Notes under the pieces: model-generated
Seen by the model: the letters and a program-made list of their open reading frames with translations, nothing else
The model's database searches: none
What the model was told of the DNA's origin: nothing
Program-made: the position numbers and the translations under genes
Assembly: GCA_002424525.1 (NCBI GenBank)
Contig: DIKJ01000135.1
Span: 24,272 to 56,655 of the forward strand
Origin: Bacteroidales bacterium UBA5621
Lineage (GTDB): Bacteria > Bacteroidota > Bacteroidia > Bacteroidales > VadinHA17
Length of the DNA: 32,384 bases
Direction: 5' to 3'
Part shown: positions 8,491-16,960 of the stretch, in pieces
Numbering within the stretch: the stretch's first letter is position 1
Layout: each line of letters starts with the position of its first letter

Positions 8491-8608
8491 AAAAAGAGTG
8501 AGAGTGCGAGCGAGACGAGGAGCGGAGCGACTAAGTTCCGGGAATCGGAAGCGTGTAAACTCACTCTAATCTCTACGCTTTACGCTCTACTCTCTACTCT
8601 CTCCGTCG
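8491..8608. repeat. Purine-rich then pyrimidine-rich low-complexity spacer
   Basis: The gap between tRNA-Leu and the convergent TPM gene begins with a GA-rich stretch (GAGTGAGAGTGCGAGCGAGAC) and ends with a CT-rich stretch (CTCTACTCTCTACTCTCTCC). AGAGTGAG at 8495-8502 and CTCACTCT at 8560-8567 are inverted repeats. The two halves could pair loosely and act as a two-way transcription end. No gene is seen here. Confidence 0.4.
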
Positions 8609-9583
8609 CTACCAGCCGCCGGAAGCTCCTCCCCCACCTGACCGGCCGCCGCCACCGGAGAAGCCCCCGCCCCCTGAAGAGCGGCTGCTGCCGGAGCTCC
8701 ACGATCCGCCGGAGCCACCGGATGAGAATGTGAAACCTCCAATCGAAGCACGACCCTTGGTCGCAATATCTTTTTGTGCTTTCTTATATGCGGGAGAACG
8801 CCTTAATAACAATTTCGCCGTCGGGAAGATAATCAGGTAACTTATCAGGCAGACCAGAGCTCCGCGGGTCCCGACGACCATGATGGGAAACATGGCCCAG
8901 AAAGGTATCAGGAAGAGATACAGAAACCAGCCAAACCCGGGTGTAAGGACCCCGACTACCGTGAATAATCCTATAAGCCCGAAGATGAATGCACCTATAA
9001 GTATCCGTTCGGTAATCGTCATATCCGGAGCTTCCAGGCCTGAAAATCCACTCTCTGATGTAGAAGAATCATAAAATCCCATACCCGATGCTTCCTCAAC
9101 ATAACCTCCTTCCAGGATGCTTGTTACTGCCAACGCGCCGTCGGTGACCCCGCCATCATAATCCCCGTTTCTGAATTTTGGGGCCATAATATGCTGAATG
9201 ATGCGGCCAGCCGCCAGATCCGGCAGGATGCCTTCAAGACCATAGCCCACTTCAATCCTCATTCGCCTCTCATCAGGAACAACAACGATCAGCACTCCGT
9301 TGTCCTTATCCCTCTGACCAAGTTTCCATTCATTGAAAACGCGGTTCGCGTAATCCTCGATGTTTTCCCCGTCAAGAGTGGGTATCGTCAGGATAGCCAC
9401 CTGGTTCGTTGTGCGAATCTCGTGCATCTTAAGAGTGTCGCTCAGCAATCTGCGCGTCTCTGCGGAAAGAATATTTGCATTGTCGGTCACACGGCCGGTA
9501 AGAAAGGGTATATCCTGAGCATCGGCAATAAATCCCGGCAGCAACATTACGCAGAGCATTGGAAGTATGAACCTTGCTTTCAT
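8609..9583 (-). CDS. TPM-domain membrane protein with Gly/Ser-rich tail
   Basis: The 324-residue protein has a signal peptide (residues 1-22, ending ADAQ), a TPM domain at about 28-160 (GRVTDNANILS, NQVAILTIPTLDG, DNGVLIVVVPDERRMRIEVGYGLEG, APKFRNGDYDGG), two to three membrane helices at about 192-262, and a C-terminal tail from about 285 made almost only of Gly and Ser, ending GGGGASGGW. This is the layout of YgcG-type TPM proteins, which occur beside LemA in many bacteria and are linked to envelope maintenance; the plant homologue helps photosystem II repair. No lemA gene is next to it here. Its start overlaps the stop of the upstream TPM gene by 4 bp, so the pair is co-translated. Confidence 0.9.
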   Translation of the reverse strand: MKARFILPMLCVMLLPGFIADAQDIPFLTGRVTDNANILSAETRRLLSDTLKMHEIRTTNQVAILTIPTLDGENIEDYANRVFNEWKLGQRDKDNGVLIVVVPDERRMRIEVGYGLEGILPDLAAGRIIQHIMAPKFRNGDYDGGVTDGALAVTSILEGGYVEEASGMGFYDSSTSESGFSGLEAPDMTITERILIGAFIFGLIGLFTVVGVLTPGFGWFLYLFLIPFWAMFPIMVVGTRGALVCLISYLIIFPTAKLLLRRSPAYKKAQKDIATKGRASIGGFTFSSGGSGGSWSSGSSRSSGGGGFSGGGGRSGGGGASGGW

Positions 9584-10230
9584 GATCCCCCGGCTTCAAT
9601 TATTGTATCAGGCAGCTCGTTACCAGCCTGTTGATCGGCGGGCAGGGGCTTGATGATCCTGATGAATTCATCCATCGCAATTTCCATCGCGCGCCTTAAA
9701 TCACCCTGGGCCAGTGGGGGCTTCATAAGTGCTATGACACCCTCCAGGTCATCTTTGCTGACATACCCGTTGAGGCCGATGTCAGGCAGGATGACCACCT
9801 TGTGTTCGAACCGGCTGACCAGAAGAAGGATCCCTGTGCGGCGGGCAGTGGAGAAAAGCTCTCTCGAAAGAAAGAGAGACTCAGCATACTGGCGTGTCTC
9901 AGTTTCCGCACGGCTCCCGGACAGAAAGAGACGGGCAAACCCCGGGAAGAGGATGGTCAGCATTGCAGTGATCAGAGCAACCGCCAGAACAGATACTATG
10001 GAAATAAGAACAGGTGTATCCCTTATACGGCCATCGAAAATCAGATCAAGTGAGAAGATAAGCAGGCCCGAGATTGCCGCCGCAAGCGAAAACGCTTTCC
10101 ACGGTATTTCAGCGTAGCTGTCACTGCGTCTTACCGTTGCCAGTATTATCTGGGTTCCGGTAATGGCTTCCGCTCCAGCAATACGCTCCTCCAGCTGATT
10201 TTTGTCGTTTTCGGATAAAACAGGTTTCAT
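9580..10230 (-). CDS. Second TPM-domain membrane protein
   Basis: The 216-residue protein lacks a signal peptide. It opens with the N-terminal part of a TPM domain (LEERIAGAEAITGTQIILATV), has two membrane helices at about 45-65 and 74-98, and then the second half of the domain (ARRTGILLLVSRFEHKVVILPDIGLNGYV, LAQGDLRRAMEIAMDEF). Splitting the domain around membrane helices is typical of the short TPM partner in LemA-TPM-TPM loci. It overlaps the downstream 324-residue TPM gene by ATGA. A 143-bp gap with no recognised signal separates it from the methyltransferase gene upstream, so it may belong to the same transcript. Confidence 0.85.
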   Translation of the reverse strand: MKPVLSENDKNQLEERIAGAEAITGTQIILATVRRSDSYAEIPWKAFSLAAAISGLLIFSLDLIFDGRIRDTPVLISIVSVLAVALITAMLTILFPGFARLFLSGSRAETETRQYAESLFLSRELFSTARRTGILLLVSRFEHKVVILPDIGLNGYVSKDDLEGVIALMKPPLAQGDLRRAMEIAMDEFIRIIKPLPADQQAGNELPDTIIEAGGS

Positions 10231-10373
10231 TATCTTCTTCCTAAGCTCCTGGTTTTAGCGTGAGCGGTGATCCGGACAGTTACTGTTAATCTGTCTGCCC
10301 TTAAAGACCAGATGATTCACTTCGTCTCCGACTTATTATGGGAACTTGAGGAAGCCGGAGTCCTGCAACCAGA

Positions 10374-11210
10374 TCAGTTCCCTGCCCTGACAGCGCTCCA
10401 TTTGGCGCTGTTCTGCCCTGTGATCACAGTTCCTTCCATCCGGTTGCCGTTTACGATACCTGAATATTTATCAGGGCCTGCCTCAAATGTTATCTTGTCG
10501 CCATAAAGCTTTCCGTTGGTTATCGTGGATGAGTTCATTCCCCTATGAAGGGTTCCGGAAAGCATCTGAAACTCCTGAAAAAGCTTCAACTCTCCCTGTT
10601 CCATCTTCCAGGTCCCTCCTGCTTTCGCGGGAACGATCCACATAAGCGCTTCGCACCAGCTGTCGCAATCCTTCATTACCCTGGATGTCTCATCCGGGAC
10701 CCATTCATCCATATCGAAGGTGTTCGATACGATCCTCGTCCCTGGTTTAAGCTCCAGCAGCTTCGGGCGCAGTCTGACATTTATTGATGGCAGTAAAAAC
10801 ATTGTGATTACAGTGGCCCTGGAAAAATCCGATTCAAACAGATCTGCCTTGATGAATTCCGCCCGGTCGCTGACTCCTTCTTGCGTGGCACTTATTTTCG
10901 ATATTTCAACCATATTCGGGTTGTATTCGATACCCAGGGCCCTTGCTCCCCGCTTGGCTGCAGTTATTACGGTGCGGCCGTCGCCGGACCCGAGATCAAT
11001 CACGAAATCGGAAGGTGTTACCCTGGCTATATCGAGCATCTTATCCACAAGGGCCTGTGGCGTCGGTACCCATATCACATCCTTTCCGGCCTGCCCGGAG
11101 TGCGGTACGAAATCCTTGTCGATCTGCTCTTCCTGGGCAGATAATGATATAAAAGCCGATGCCAGGATGATCGCGGCCATCGACCGGCTTAACAAACGTG
11201 AGAGTCTCAT
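10374..11210 (-). CDS. Class I SAM-dependent methyltransferase with export signal
   Basis: The 278-residue protein has a signal peptide at residues 1-25 (basic start, hydrophobic core, ending SLSAQ). A class I Rossmann methyltransferase domain follows: VPTPQALVDKMLDIA at 48-62, SAM-binding motif I VIDLGSGDGRTVITAAKRG at about 70-88, the acidic end of strand beta-2 at GIEYNPNMVE, FIKADLFESDF, and MFLLPSINVRLRPKLLELKPGTRIVSN. A region of about 80 residues at the C-terminus resembles a small beta-domain. The family is widespread, and many members carry an export signal, although SAM is not known to be abundant outside the cytoplasm. The substrate is unknown. It is transcribed in the same direction as the antiporter upstream and the TPM genes downstream. 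Confidence 0.85.
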   Translation of the reverse strand: MRLSRLLSRSMAAIILASAFISLSAQEEQIDKDFVPHSGQAGKDVIWVPTPQALVDKMLDIARVTPSDFVIDLGSGDGRTVITAAKRGARALGIEYNPNMVEISKISATQEGVSDRAEFIKADLFESDFSRATVITMFLLPSINVRLRPKLLELKPGTRIVSNTFDMDEWVPDETSRVMKDCDSWCEALMWIVPAKAGGTWKMEQGELKLFQEFQMLSGTLHRGMNSSTITNGKLYGDKITFEAGPDKYSGIVNGNRMEGTVITGQNSAKWSAVRAGN

Positions 11211-11280
11211 AGCTTTTTTGTTTTCTGTTTCAGATTTAACTCTTATTCTTTTACATGAACCGGGAAGAATATCCGGACAT

Positions 11281-11315
11281 TAAATATAGCAACAAATTTC
11301 TCTTATTGTCACAAA
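11281..11315 (-). promoter_or_regulatory. Possible promoter of the methyltransferase gene
   Basis: On the minus strand TTTG (11312-11315) is followed after 23 nt by TATATTTA (11281-11288). The latter differs from the Bacteroidota -7 consensus TAnnTTTG only in its last base. The spacing is at the long end of what is accepted. It lies about 70 bp before the ATG at 11210 and just after the antiporter gene, where a promoter would be expected. Confidence 0.35.
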
Positions 11316-11335
11316 AAAAAATTGTGCCGGGAATT

Positions 11336-13015
11336 CTATTTTTTCGTTTTTTGTTTCGAGTCTGAAATCAGCTTCTGCAGATACTCGTTATAAAAGTTAA
11401 TTGCAGCCATCTGCCTGGGTCTCAGAACCTTGTCGGCGCCGCAGGTATCGAGCAGCTTATAATCCTCCTCATTCTGAGCCGTCAGAAAAATCCTGCCACG
11501 ATATTTTCCTTTCCGCAAGGTCCTTATGAGATGCCTCGAATGATCAAGGTCGGGAATCGTGCTGATGATACACTTGACATCCCTGATGGGCAATCGCTCG
11601 AGAAGATCCGGATCCTCTGCATCACCATAGATTATATCCTTCCCCCTTTCCTGCCAGCTTTTCACAACAGAGGGGTCGAAATCGATCCCCAGATAGCTTA
11701 TTTCACTGTGATCGTCAAGCATTTCCGCCACATGTTTTCCGAACCTGCCCAACCCTATCAGGATCATATCATATTTTTTCTTTTCTATTGCCGCTTCGGA
11801 AGATTCGCGGTATGGATTCTTCCTCTGAAATATGCTTAATGCAGGTGCAATAAACTCGTAGATCTGATGCGAATAAAGGATCAGATAGGTCGACAGCCCT
11901 ATCGTGATCAACCCGACCAGGGTGATCAGCCCTACTGTTTCGTCGGTAATATGTCCTACCGCAAGTCCCATTCCCGCGAAGATCAGGGAGAACTCACTTA
12001 TCTGTGCCACCGTCAGCCCCGCAAGGAAAGATGTCCGTTTCCTGTAACCCATTGCACCCATTATGATCAGTACAATGATCGGATTGCCTATCAATACGAA
12101 GGCTGAAAAGATCAGTGCGGCATACACTTTGTCGCTTATAGTCAGAAGGTCGAGTTCCGAGCCCATGTTGACGAAAAAGAAGATCAGAAGGAAATCCCTC
12201 AGGCTCGTCAAACGGCTGCTTATATTCTCTTTAAACTCCGACGAGGCCAGGCTTACTCCTGCAAGAAAAGCCCCAACCTCAGCGCTGAATCCCAGAAGCT
12301 CACCCAATGATGCCATTGTGACGGCCCATCCGACGGCAAAAAGCGACAACAGCTCCTGCGATTTTGCGAGGAAAAAGCTCAGTTTCGGAATGATCCATCG
12401 CATCGCAACAATGGTTATTACCACCAGAACTACCCCTGCAAGCATCTTTTTGATTATATCCAGCGCAAGTACAACATCCTCCGTCTGTCTCATCCCTGAA
12501 AGGATGATCATTGCCAGAATGACCACAATGTCCTGAACGATAAGGAATCCTATAGCTATCTGCCCGTGAAGCGAATCGACCTCTTTCTTGTCTGAAAGAA
12601 GCTTAACGATGATAATGGTGCTTGAAAAGGTAAGGGCAACTGCAATATAGAAGCTGTGAAGTGATGAAAAGCCGAGCCCTATGCCTATCAGGTATCCGAA
12701 CAACGATGTGAAAAGCACCTGCCCCAGGCCGGTCAACAGGGCTATCTTGCCAACTGATTTTATTATCCGAAGGTCGAGCTTAAGCCCCACTATGAACAAC
12801 AGTACGGCAATGCCGATCTCTGCCAGTAAATGAATGTTCTCCTTGGATTTTATAATATCGAGCACCGAAGGGCCGACAATGATACCGAGTGCTATGAACA
12901 TTACAATAAGGGGCTGCCTGAGAAACTGTCCCAATGCTCCCAGGATGGCTGCAAGAAACAGAATTACAGCCACTTCATAAAATACATTTTCCGTTATGCC
13001 CGATAGCCACTCCAT
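11336..13015 (-). CDS. CPA2-family cation:proton antiporter with TrkA-N (RCK) domain
   Basis: The 559-residue protein has about twelve membrane helices in residues 1-395 with the Na+/H+ exchanger fold (GLKLDLRIIKSVGKIALLTGLGQ, FSSTIIIVKLLSDKKEVDSLHGQIAIGFLIVQDI, FSAEVGAFLAGVSLA). A cytoplasmic RCK/TrkA-N domain at about 415-535 carries the nucleotide-binding loop ILIGLGRFGKHVAEML and a following acidic residue (GIDFDPS). This is the layout of KefB/KefC and related K+ or Na+ antiporters, where NAD(H) or another ligand gates transport. No glutathione-binding ancillary subunit (KefF/KefG) is near, so regulation by glutathione is not implied. It likely works in pH or K+ balance. Confidence 0.92.
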   Translation of the reverse strand: MEWLSGITENVFYEVAVILFLAAILGALGQFLRQPLIVMFIALGIIVGPSVLDIIKSKENIHLLAEIGIAVLLFIVGLKLDLRIIKSVGKIALLTGLGQVLFTSLFGYLIGIGLGFSSLHSFYIAVALTFSSTIIIVKLLSDKKEVDSLHGQIAIGFLIVQDIVVILAMIILSGMRQTEDVVLALDIIKKMLAGVVLVVITIVAMRWIIPKLSFFLAKSQELLSLFAVGWAVTMASLGELLGFSAEVGAFLAGVSLASSEFKENISSRLTSLRDFLLIFFFVNMGSELDLLTISDKVYAALIFSAFVLIGNPIIVLIIMGAMGYRKRTSFLAGLTVAQISEFSLIFAGMGLAVGHITDETVGLITLVGLITIGLSTYLILYSHQIYEFIAPALSIFQRKNPYRESSEAAIEKKKYDMILIGLGRFGKHVAEMLDDHSEISYLGIDFDPSVVKSWQERGKDIIYGDAEDPDLLERLPIRDVKCIISTIPDLDHSRHLIRTLRKGKYRGRIFLTAQNEEDYKLLDTCGADKVLRPRQMAAINFYNEYLQKLISDSKQKTKK

Positions 13016-13201
13016 TCAGCAACTCATATTAATTCTCTGATAAGCAGGTTAAACCTGTAATTAAGTAACTTTCTTCTGAAAACAGTTTCCAAAATAACGG
13101 ATTAATTTTGATAACCACTATACATTCTGGCACGACTCTTGATTTTTATACTGAAAATTCTTAACTTTCTCAGAGTTGATAATCAGCTAATTCATGAGGT
13201 A

Positions 13202-14419
13202 ATGTTAGATCGCCGCAGATTTATCAGGAACAGCCTGCTTACAGCCGCAGGAGCCGGTCTGGCAGGCAGATTATCTGTCTCCTCGGAGATTACGCCTGAA
13301 CCGGGAAATAAACTGATTAACCGCAGGCTGGGAAAGACAGGAATTACATTACCGGTGGTCAGTATGGGTACCGGCAATGCAGGTAATCCGGCTCTTATCC
13401 GTTCCGCCCTGGATAAAGGAGTTAAGCTGTTTGCAACAGCGGCAGCCTATCAGGAGGGTAATAATGAAAGAATGTTGGGTGAAGCCCTGAAGGGTATCCC
13501 CCGGGATTCTTTCATGATACTTACAAACTCTTTTGATATTAGCTGGATCGATACCCCTACCGGAATACTGAGGCCGGATTTTTCGACTGATGAATTGTTG
13601 AAAAGGGCCAGGGCCAGCCTCACAAGGCTCGGGGTCGATCATGTCGATATCTTCACCCAGCCATTTGCCGCCAGACGTGAATCTGTTTTTCACGGACCGG
13701 CAATGCAGGCAATGGAGACAATTAAAAAAGAGGGCATCGCAAGATTTATCGGCATCGCAACCCACAGGTATGAACCGGAAGCAATAAGGGCTGCAGCAGA
13801 CTCAGGAATCCACGATGTCATAATGACAAGCTATAATTTTCTGAAAGATAATCGTGATCAGCTGGAGGATGCCATCAGATATGCGGCTGATAAAGGACTT
13901 GGTATAATAGCTATGAAAACTATGGCAGGAGCCTGGTACGACAGGGAGAGAACAAAGCCGGTTAATACCAGGGCTGCTCTTAAATGGGCTATACGGAATG
14001 AAAATATCCATACAGCTGTACCTGACAGTTCAGACTTTGACCAGCTGACCCGGAACATTGATGTTATGTCTGATCCGGAACTGACCGGTCAGGAGCTGAA
14101 AGATCTCTTCCCGCTTACAGGAGAGAAGATTACAGATATTTACTGCCAGCAGTGCGGTGAATGTTTACCCGGCTGCCCGTACGGGGTTGATATCCCCACA
14201 TTCATGAGAAGCTACATGTATGCTTACGGCCATCATAACATGCCGCTTGCAAGAAATACTCTCAGTGAAGCAGGTCCGGCCGGAAACCCCTGCTCAGAAT
14301 GCATTACCTGTACTGCTGCCTGCAGGATGGGATTCGATATCCGTAAAAAAATCTGCGAAATCGCCAGGATATCGGATGTCCCTGATGCCCTCCTACCAAA
14401 GGATTTCATATGGAGATGA
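13202..14419 (+). CDS. Tat-exported aldo/keto reductase-like protein with two 4Fe-4S clusters
   Basis: ATG 13202 is chosen because it opens a twin-arginine signal, MLDRRRFIRNSLLTAAGAGLAG; an upstream TTG at 13139 would add 21 unrelated residues. The 405-residue protein has an aldo/keto reductase barrel at about 40-300 (NRRLGKTGITLPVVSMGTG, GNNERMLGEALKG, RASLTRLGVDHVDIF, IGIATHRYEPEAI). A C-terminal dicluster ferredoxin domain has C315, C318, C321, C325 and C364, C367, C370, C374. Three of the four catalytic residues of the family look replaced: Ala78 where Asp is usual, Asn109 where Lys is usual and Gln153 where His is usual. Only Tyr83 remains. Export by Tat fits a cofactor-loaded protein. 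Its reaction is uncertain. It converges on nrfA. Confidence 0.88.
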   Translation: MLDRRRFIRNSLLTAAGAGLAGRLSVSSEITPEPGNKLINRRLGKTGITLPVVSMGTGNAGNPALIRSALDKGVKLFATAAAYQEGNNERMLGEALKGIPRDSFMILTNSFDISWIDTPTGILRPDFSTDELLKRARASLTRLGVDHVDIFTQPFAARRESVFHGPAMQAMETIKKEGIARFIGIATHRYEPEAIRAAADSGIHDVIMTSYNFLKDNRDQLEDAIRYAADKGLGIIAMKTMAGAWYDRERTKPVNTRAALKWAIRNENIHTAVPDSSDFDQLTRNIDVMSDPELTGQELKDLFPLTGEKITDIYCQQCGECLPGCPYGVDIPTFMRSYMYAYGHHNMPLARNTLSEAGPAGNPCSECITCTAACRMGFDIRKKICEIARISDVPDALLPKDFIWR

Positions 14420-14427
14420 CAAAAAGG

Positions 14428-14455
14428 CAAATGATAATTCTTCTCATATCATTTG
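14428..14455. terminator. Inverted repeat between the convergent reductase-like gene and nrfA
   Basis: CAAATGATA (14428-14436) and TATCATTTG (14447-14455) are a perfect 9-bp inverted repeat with a 10-nt loop. It lies 9 bp after the reductase stop codon, with an A-run before it and T-rich sequence after it. It could end transcription from the plus strand, and perhaps from nrfA on the other strand. The stem is AT-rich. Confidence 0.45.
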
Positions 14456-14599
14456 ATTCTATGACCTAAATCTAAATAGAAAAATCAGTATTAAAAAGAC
14501 TGGAGCTCTTTATTTTGACATGAAGCATAATATCTTTTACTATTTGTACTTTTCAGATCATTAAAATTTCCTGTCAGCAGTTTTTCACAGACTTTATTT

Positions 14600-16099
14600 T
14601 CAATACCGTCCCTCCCTTTCTTTTCCTGTTCTTATCCACACAGGTAAAATTGTTTCCAGAAAAATCTTCTTCTCAGCCTTTAATTTTTTCATATCGAGCC
14701 CGATAAATGCCTGTGCTTTCTCTTTAGTGCTGATATCGGGATAAGGGATCTCCAGGTTGTGCCCCAACGAAGCAAGAAGTCTTGCCAGTTTAATCCTTGC
14801 CTCCTGTGCAAGGGCGATACCGCCTGATATGATCCTGCCGGTCTCAACGGGTGCGTGGAAGGAGTTGCCATGACCCGCGGCCGCCATGTCCCATCTCCAC
14901 TGCGCGTGTCGTATGTCATACAATATCTCTTTCATTTGACCCTCGCTGGCTCCTTTATCCCAGGCGGCTTTGGCTTCGACATGGCACCTTACAAGCAGAG
15001 TTTCAAGAATATTCCTGTTCTCTATAATCTTGTCCTGTCTGGAATAAACATCCTCAATAAGTTTTTGTGTCTCTTCACGATGGCATACCTGGCAGGAGTT
15101 TGCCACATTGTTCAGAGGGCTCTGCAGGTGATGATCGGTAAATTTCTGCCCTCCTTCACTTTTAAACGGCATGTGGCAGTCAGCACATGAAACGCCTCTC
15201 GATGCATGAGTGCCGGTAAGGTACATCTCATAATCGGGATGCTGTGCTTTCAGCATGGGAGCCCGGCTCAGGGTGTGGGTCCAGTCTGAAAATTCAATGT
15301 TGTCGTAATAAACCTCCATCTCTTCGGCGCTCATCCCGTTTTTCCAGGGGAACACCAGGTACTGGACGCCCTCAACAATATTTTTATTGAAATAATATTC
15401 CACATGGCACTGGGCGCATACAAGGCTTCTCATCTCCTGGTGCGACGACTTGCTGATGTCGCGTCCCATGGCTTCGAACGCTTCTATCAGCGCCGGCCTT
15501 GATATCCGCAGGTTCATAGTCTTTGAATCGTGACAGTCGGCACAGCCTATAGGGTTGAGCACCTCCGTTCCTTTGGTGTCCCACGTTCCCCTGTAGAAGT
15601 CGGCCACGCTGGTCTGGTTCATCAGCCGCGGCACATCCGGACTCTTGCATGTCCAGCAGGTGTTGGGCTGGGGGCTCGGTACGCTGGCTGACGGGGCGCC
15701 TGTGCGGAGGCTGTTGTACACATCCTCCACCGCGTAATAGTGTCCCCTGCCCTGGTTATAGTCCCTCGAGAACAGGTAGCCTGCCCACAGGACGGCCATT
15801 CGTGGCGATTCCTCCAGCATGTCGACCATTGCGCTTCCGCCGTGCCTGCTCCTGAAATCTGTCTGAGCCGTTCTGAGGTATGAGTTATACTGCCTCGGAA
15901 AGAACTCTCCCCATTTCTCATTGCGTGGCTCATATTCCTGGAAGGTCAGCTGCGGTGTATAGGCGAATATAGCCTCAGCTCTTCTTTCGATGATCGAAGA
16001 TGCCAGCATGCCGAGGAGGAACACTATTGCCACCGTAGCCAGGAATATTATCCAGCCAAGCCAGGGTCTCTCTCTGAGGATTTCGGGAATGGGTTTCAT
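14600..16099 (-). CDS. nrfA: Cytochrome c nitrite reductase catalytic subunit NrfA
   Basis: NrfA reduces nitrite to ammonium with six electrons in the periplasm. The 499-residue protein has an N-terminal membrane anchor/uncleaved signal (about residues 15-36). It has the expected five haem sites: the lysine-ligated active-site haem CWTCK (148-152), then CADCH (186-190), CAQCH (228-232), CADCH (305-309) and CQVCH (336-340). Active-site features follow: VEYYFN after the third haem (Glu for calcium, Tyr) and KAQHPDYE (284-291) with the catalytic His. Haem count, order and length match the family. Electrons come from NrfH, encoded upstream in the same direction. The 161-bp nrfH-nrfA gap is unusually long and filled with repeats. 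Confidence 0.98.
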   Translation of the reverse strand: MKPIPEILRERPWLGWIIFLATVAIVFLLGMLASSIIERRAEAIFAYTPQLTFQEYEPRNEKWGEFFPRQYNSYLRTAQTDFRSRHGGSAMVDMLEESPRMAVLWAGYLFSRDYNQGRGHYYAVEDVYNSLRTGAPSASVPSPQPNTCWTCKSPDVPRLMNQTSVADFYRGTWDTKGTEVLNPIGCADCHDSKTMNLRISRPALIEAFEAMGRDISKSSHQEMRSLVCAQCHVEYYFNKNIVEGVQYLVFPWKNGMSAEEMEVYYDNIEFSDWTHTLSRAPMLKAQHPDYEMYLTGTHASRGVSCADCHMPFKSEGGQKFTDHHLQSPLNNVANSCQVCHREETQKLIEDVYSRQDKIIENRNILETLLVRCHVEAKAAWDKGASEGQMKEILYDIRHAQWRWDMAAAGHGNSFHAPVETGRIISGGIALAQEARIKLARLLASLGHNLEIPYPDISTKEKAQAFIGLDMKKLKAEKKIFLETILPVWIRTGKEREGRY

Positions 16100-16115
16100 A
16101 TTGTGGTTATTATTA

Positions 16116-16163
16116 GTTGCTGGTTGCTGGTTGCTCGTTACTGCCCGCCTTCGCCGAGGCTTC
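16116..16163. repeat. Dispersed intergenic repeat, copy A (between nrfH and nrfA)
   Basis: Two segments of this stretch recur exactly at 29688-29742: the 17-mer at 16116-16132 (GTTGCTGGTTGCTGGTT) and the 27-mer at 16137-16163, which begins GTTACTGCCCGCC and ends CCGAGGCTTC. Following it are a 6-bp hairpin (GACTTC 16165-16170 / GAAGTC 16178-16183) and a run of seven G at 16185-16191. The repeat has no coding sense in either copy. Confidence 0.75.
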
Positions 16164-16206
16164 GGACTTCGGCCGATGAAGTCGGGGGGGGTAAAAGTTG
16201 CCGGTT

Positions 16207-16282
16207 ACTTTTTACTTTTTACTTTTTACTTTTTACTTTTTACTTTTTACTTTTTACTTTTTACTTTTTACTTTTTACTTTT
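16207..16282 (+). repeat. Heptanucleotide microsatellite (ACTTTTT), about 11 copies
   Basis: Units of ACTTTTT start at 16207 and every 7 bp after that to 16277, the last one incomplete. On the nrf coding strand this reads AAAAAGT. The nrfH reading frame enters the array and meets its TAA stop there (16261-16263), so the final residues SKK are repeat-encoded. The rest of the array fills the space before nrfA. Long heptamer arrays are prone to slippage, so copy number may vary between cells. Confidence 0.95.
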
Positions 16283-16842
16283 CTCAGCCATTCAGGGACG
16301 ACGGAGCCAGGTAGGGGAACGCGGGCCCAGGGAACGCTTGAGAGGCTGTTCACCGTTCCGTGGGGAGTCTCCCGGTGGCATTCCCGGCAGTTACGTTCCA
16401 TCCTGTAGGTATGTGTTGAGTTGTTGTAGGCGAGCAGGCGGCTGTCGGTCAGAAGCTCTTTATGGCATCTTATGCAGTTCTGATGCACCACTCTCTTCCC
16501 TTCCTCCTTGATGAAGATCACCTGCGGCTCTTTGCGGAGGGTGAAGATAGTGGCATGGCGCAGACCGTCCTTTGCCTTGAAGAAGTATTTGTTTACGAAG
16601 TTGTTATGAGGCACATGGCAATCGTTGCAGTTCATGTTCTCCCTGTGCGAGCTGTGGTACCATGTCGCATACTGGGGTGCCATTATATGGCAGTTGACGC
16701 ATGTCTCGGGTTTATCACCAAGATATGACGGGGCATTTGATATATAAAAGGAATAAAGTGCGAGTCCGAAAAAAACACCCGCCGCCAGAATCACCGGAAG
16801 TTTCCATCTGTCGGGAGGCATAAGTTTTTTCAGTAGCCGCAT
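16261..16842 (-). CDS. nrfH: Tetrahaem quinol dehydrogenase NrfH
   Basis: NrfH is a membrane-anchored NapC/NirT-type cytochrome that oxidises menaquinol and passes electrons to NrfA. ATG 16842 is preferred to an upstream TTG at 16860 and gives 193 residues. A membrane helix lies at about 15-34. Four haem sites follow: CVNCH (48-52, followed by IM, the likely methionine ligand), CNDCH (72-76), CIRCH (123-127) and CRECH (152-156). It comes first in the nrfHA unit. The C-terminal tail runs into the heptamer array and stops there, which suggests that the end of the protein has been altered by repeat growth. Confidence 0.96.
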   Translation of the reverse strand: MRLLKKLMPPDRWKLPVILAAGVFFGLALYSFYISNAPSYLGDKPETCVNCHIMAPQYATWYHSSHRENMNCNDCHVPHNNFVNKYFFKAKDGLRHATIFTLRKEPQVIFIKEEGKRVVHQNCIRCHKELLTDSRLLAYNNSTHTYRMERNCRECHRETPHGTVNSLSSVPWARVPLPGSVVPEWLRKVKSKK

Positions 16843-16960
16843 ACAGCTTTTTATTTGCAAGATATAAAATTATACTGCAACCTGGCTAAGGGCACCTCAA
16901 TTTCCGCCAGCTAAGGTTAATGTTTATTATGTGAAAAGTTTACTGATAACCGATTATTAA

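Noticed and set aside
8410..8733. Plus-strand reading frame beginning inside tRNA-Leu
   Set aside because: It overlaps a well-folded tRNA and then translates a low-complexity spacer and the antisense of the TPM gene.
8609..10230. Complete LemA-TPM-TPM locus
   Set aside because: Only the two TPM genes are present; the gene upstream is a methyltransferase, not lemA.
16207..16282. The regular repeats as a CRISPR array
   Set aside because: The units are 7 bp with no spacers, so this is a microsatellite. No cas gene is near.
15990..16511. Plus-strand reading frames reading YFLLFTF repeats
   Set aside because: They are the heptamer microsatellite translated in three frames, antisense to nrfA and nrfH.
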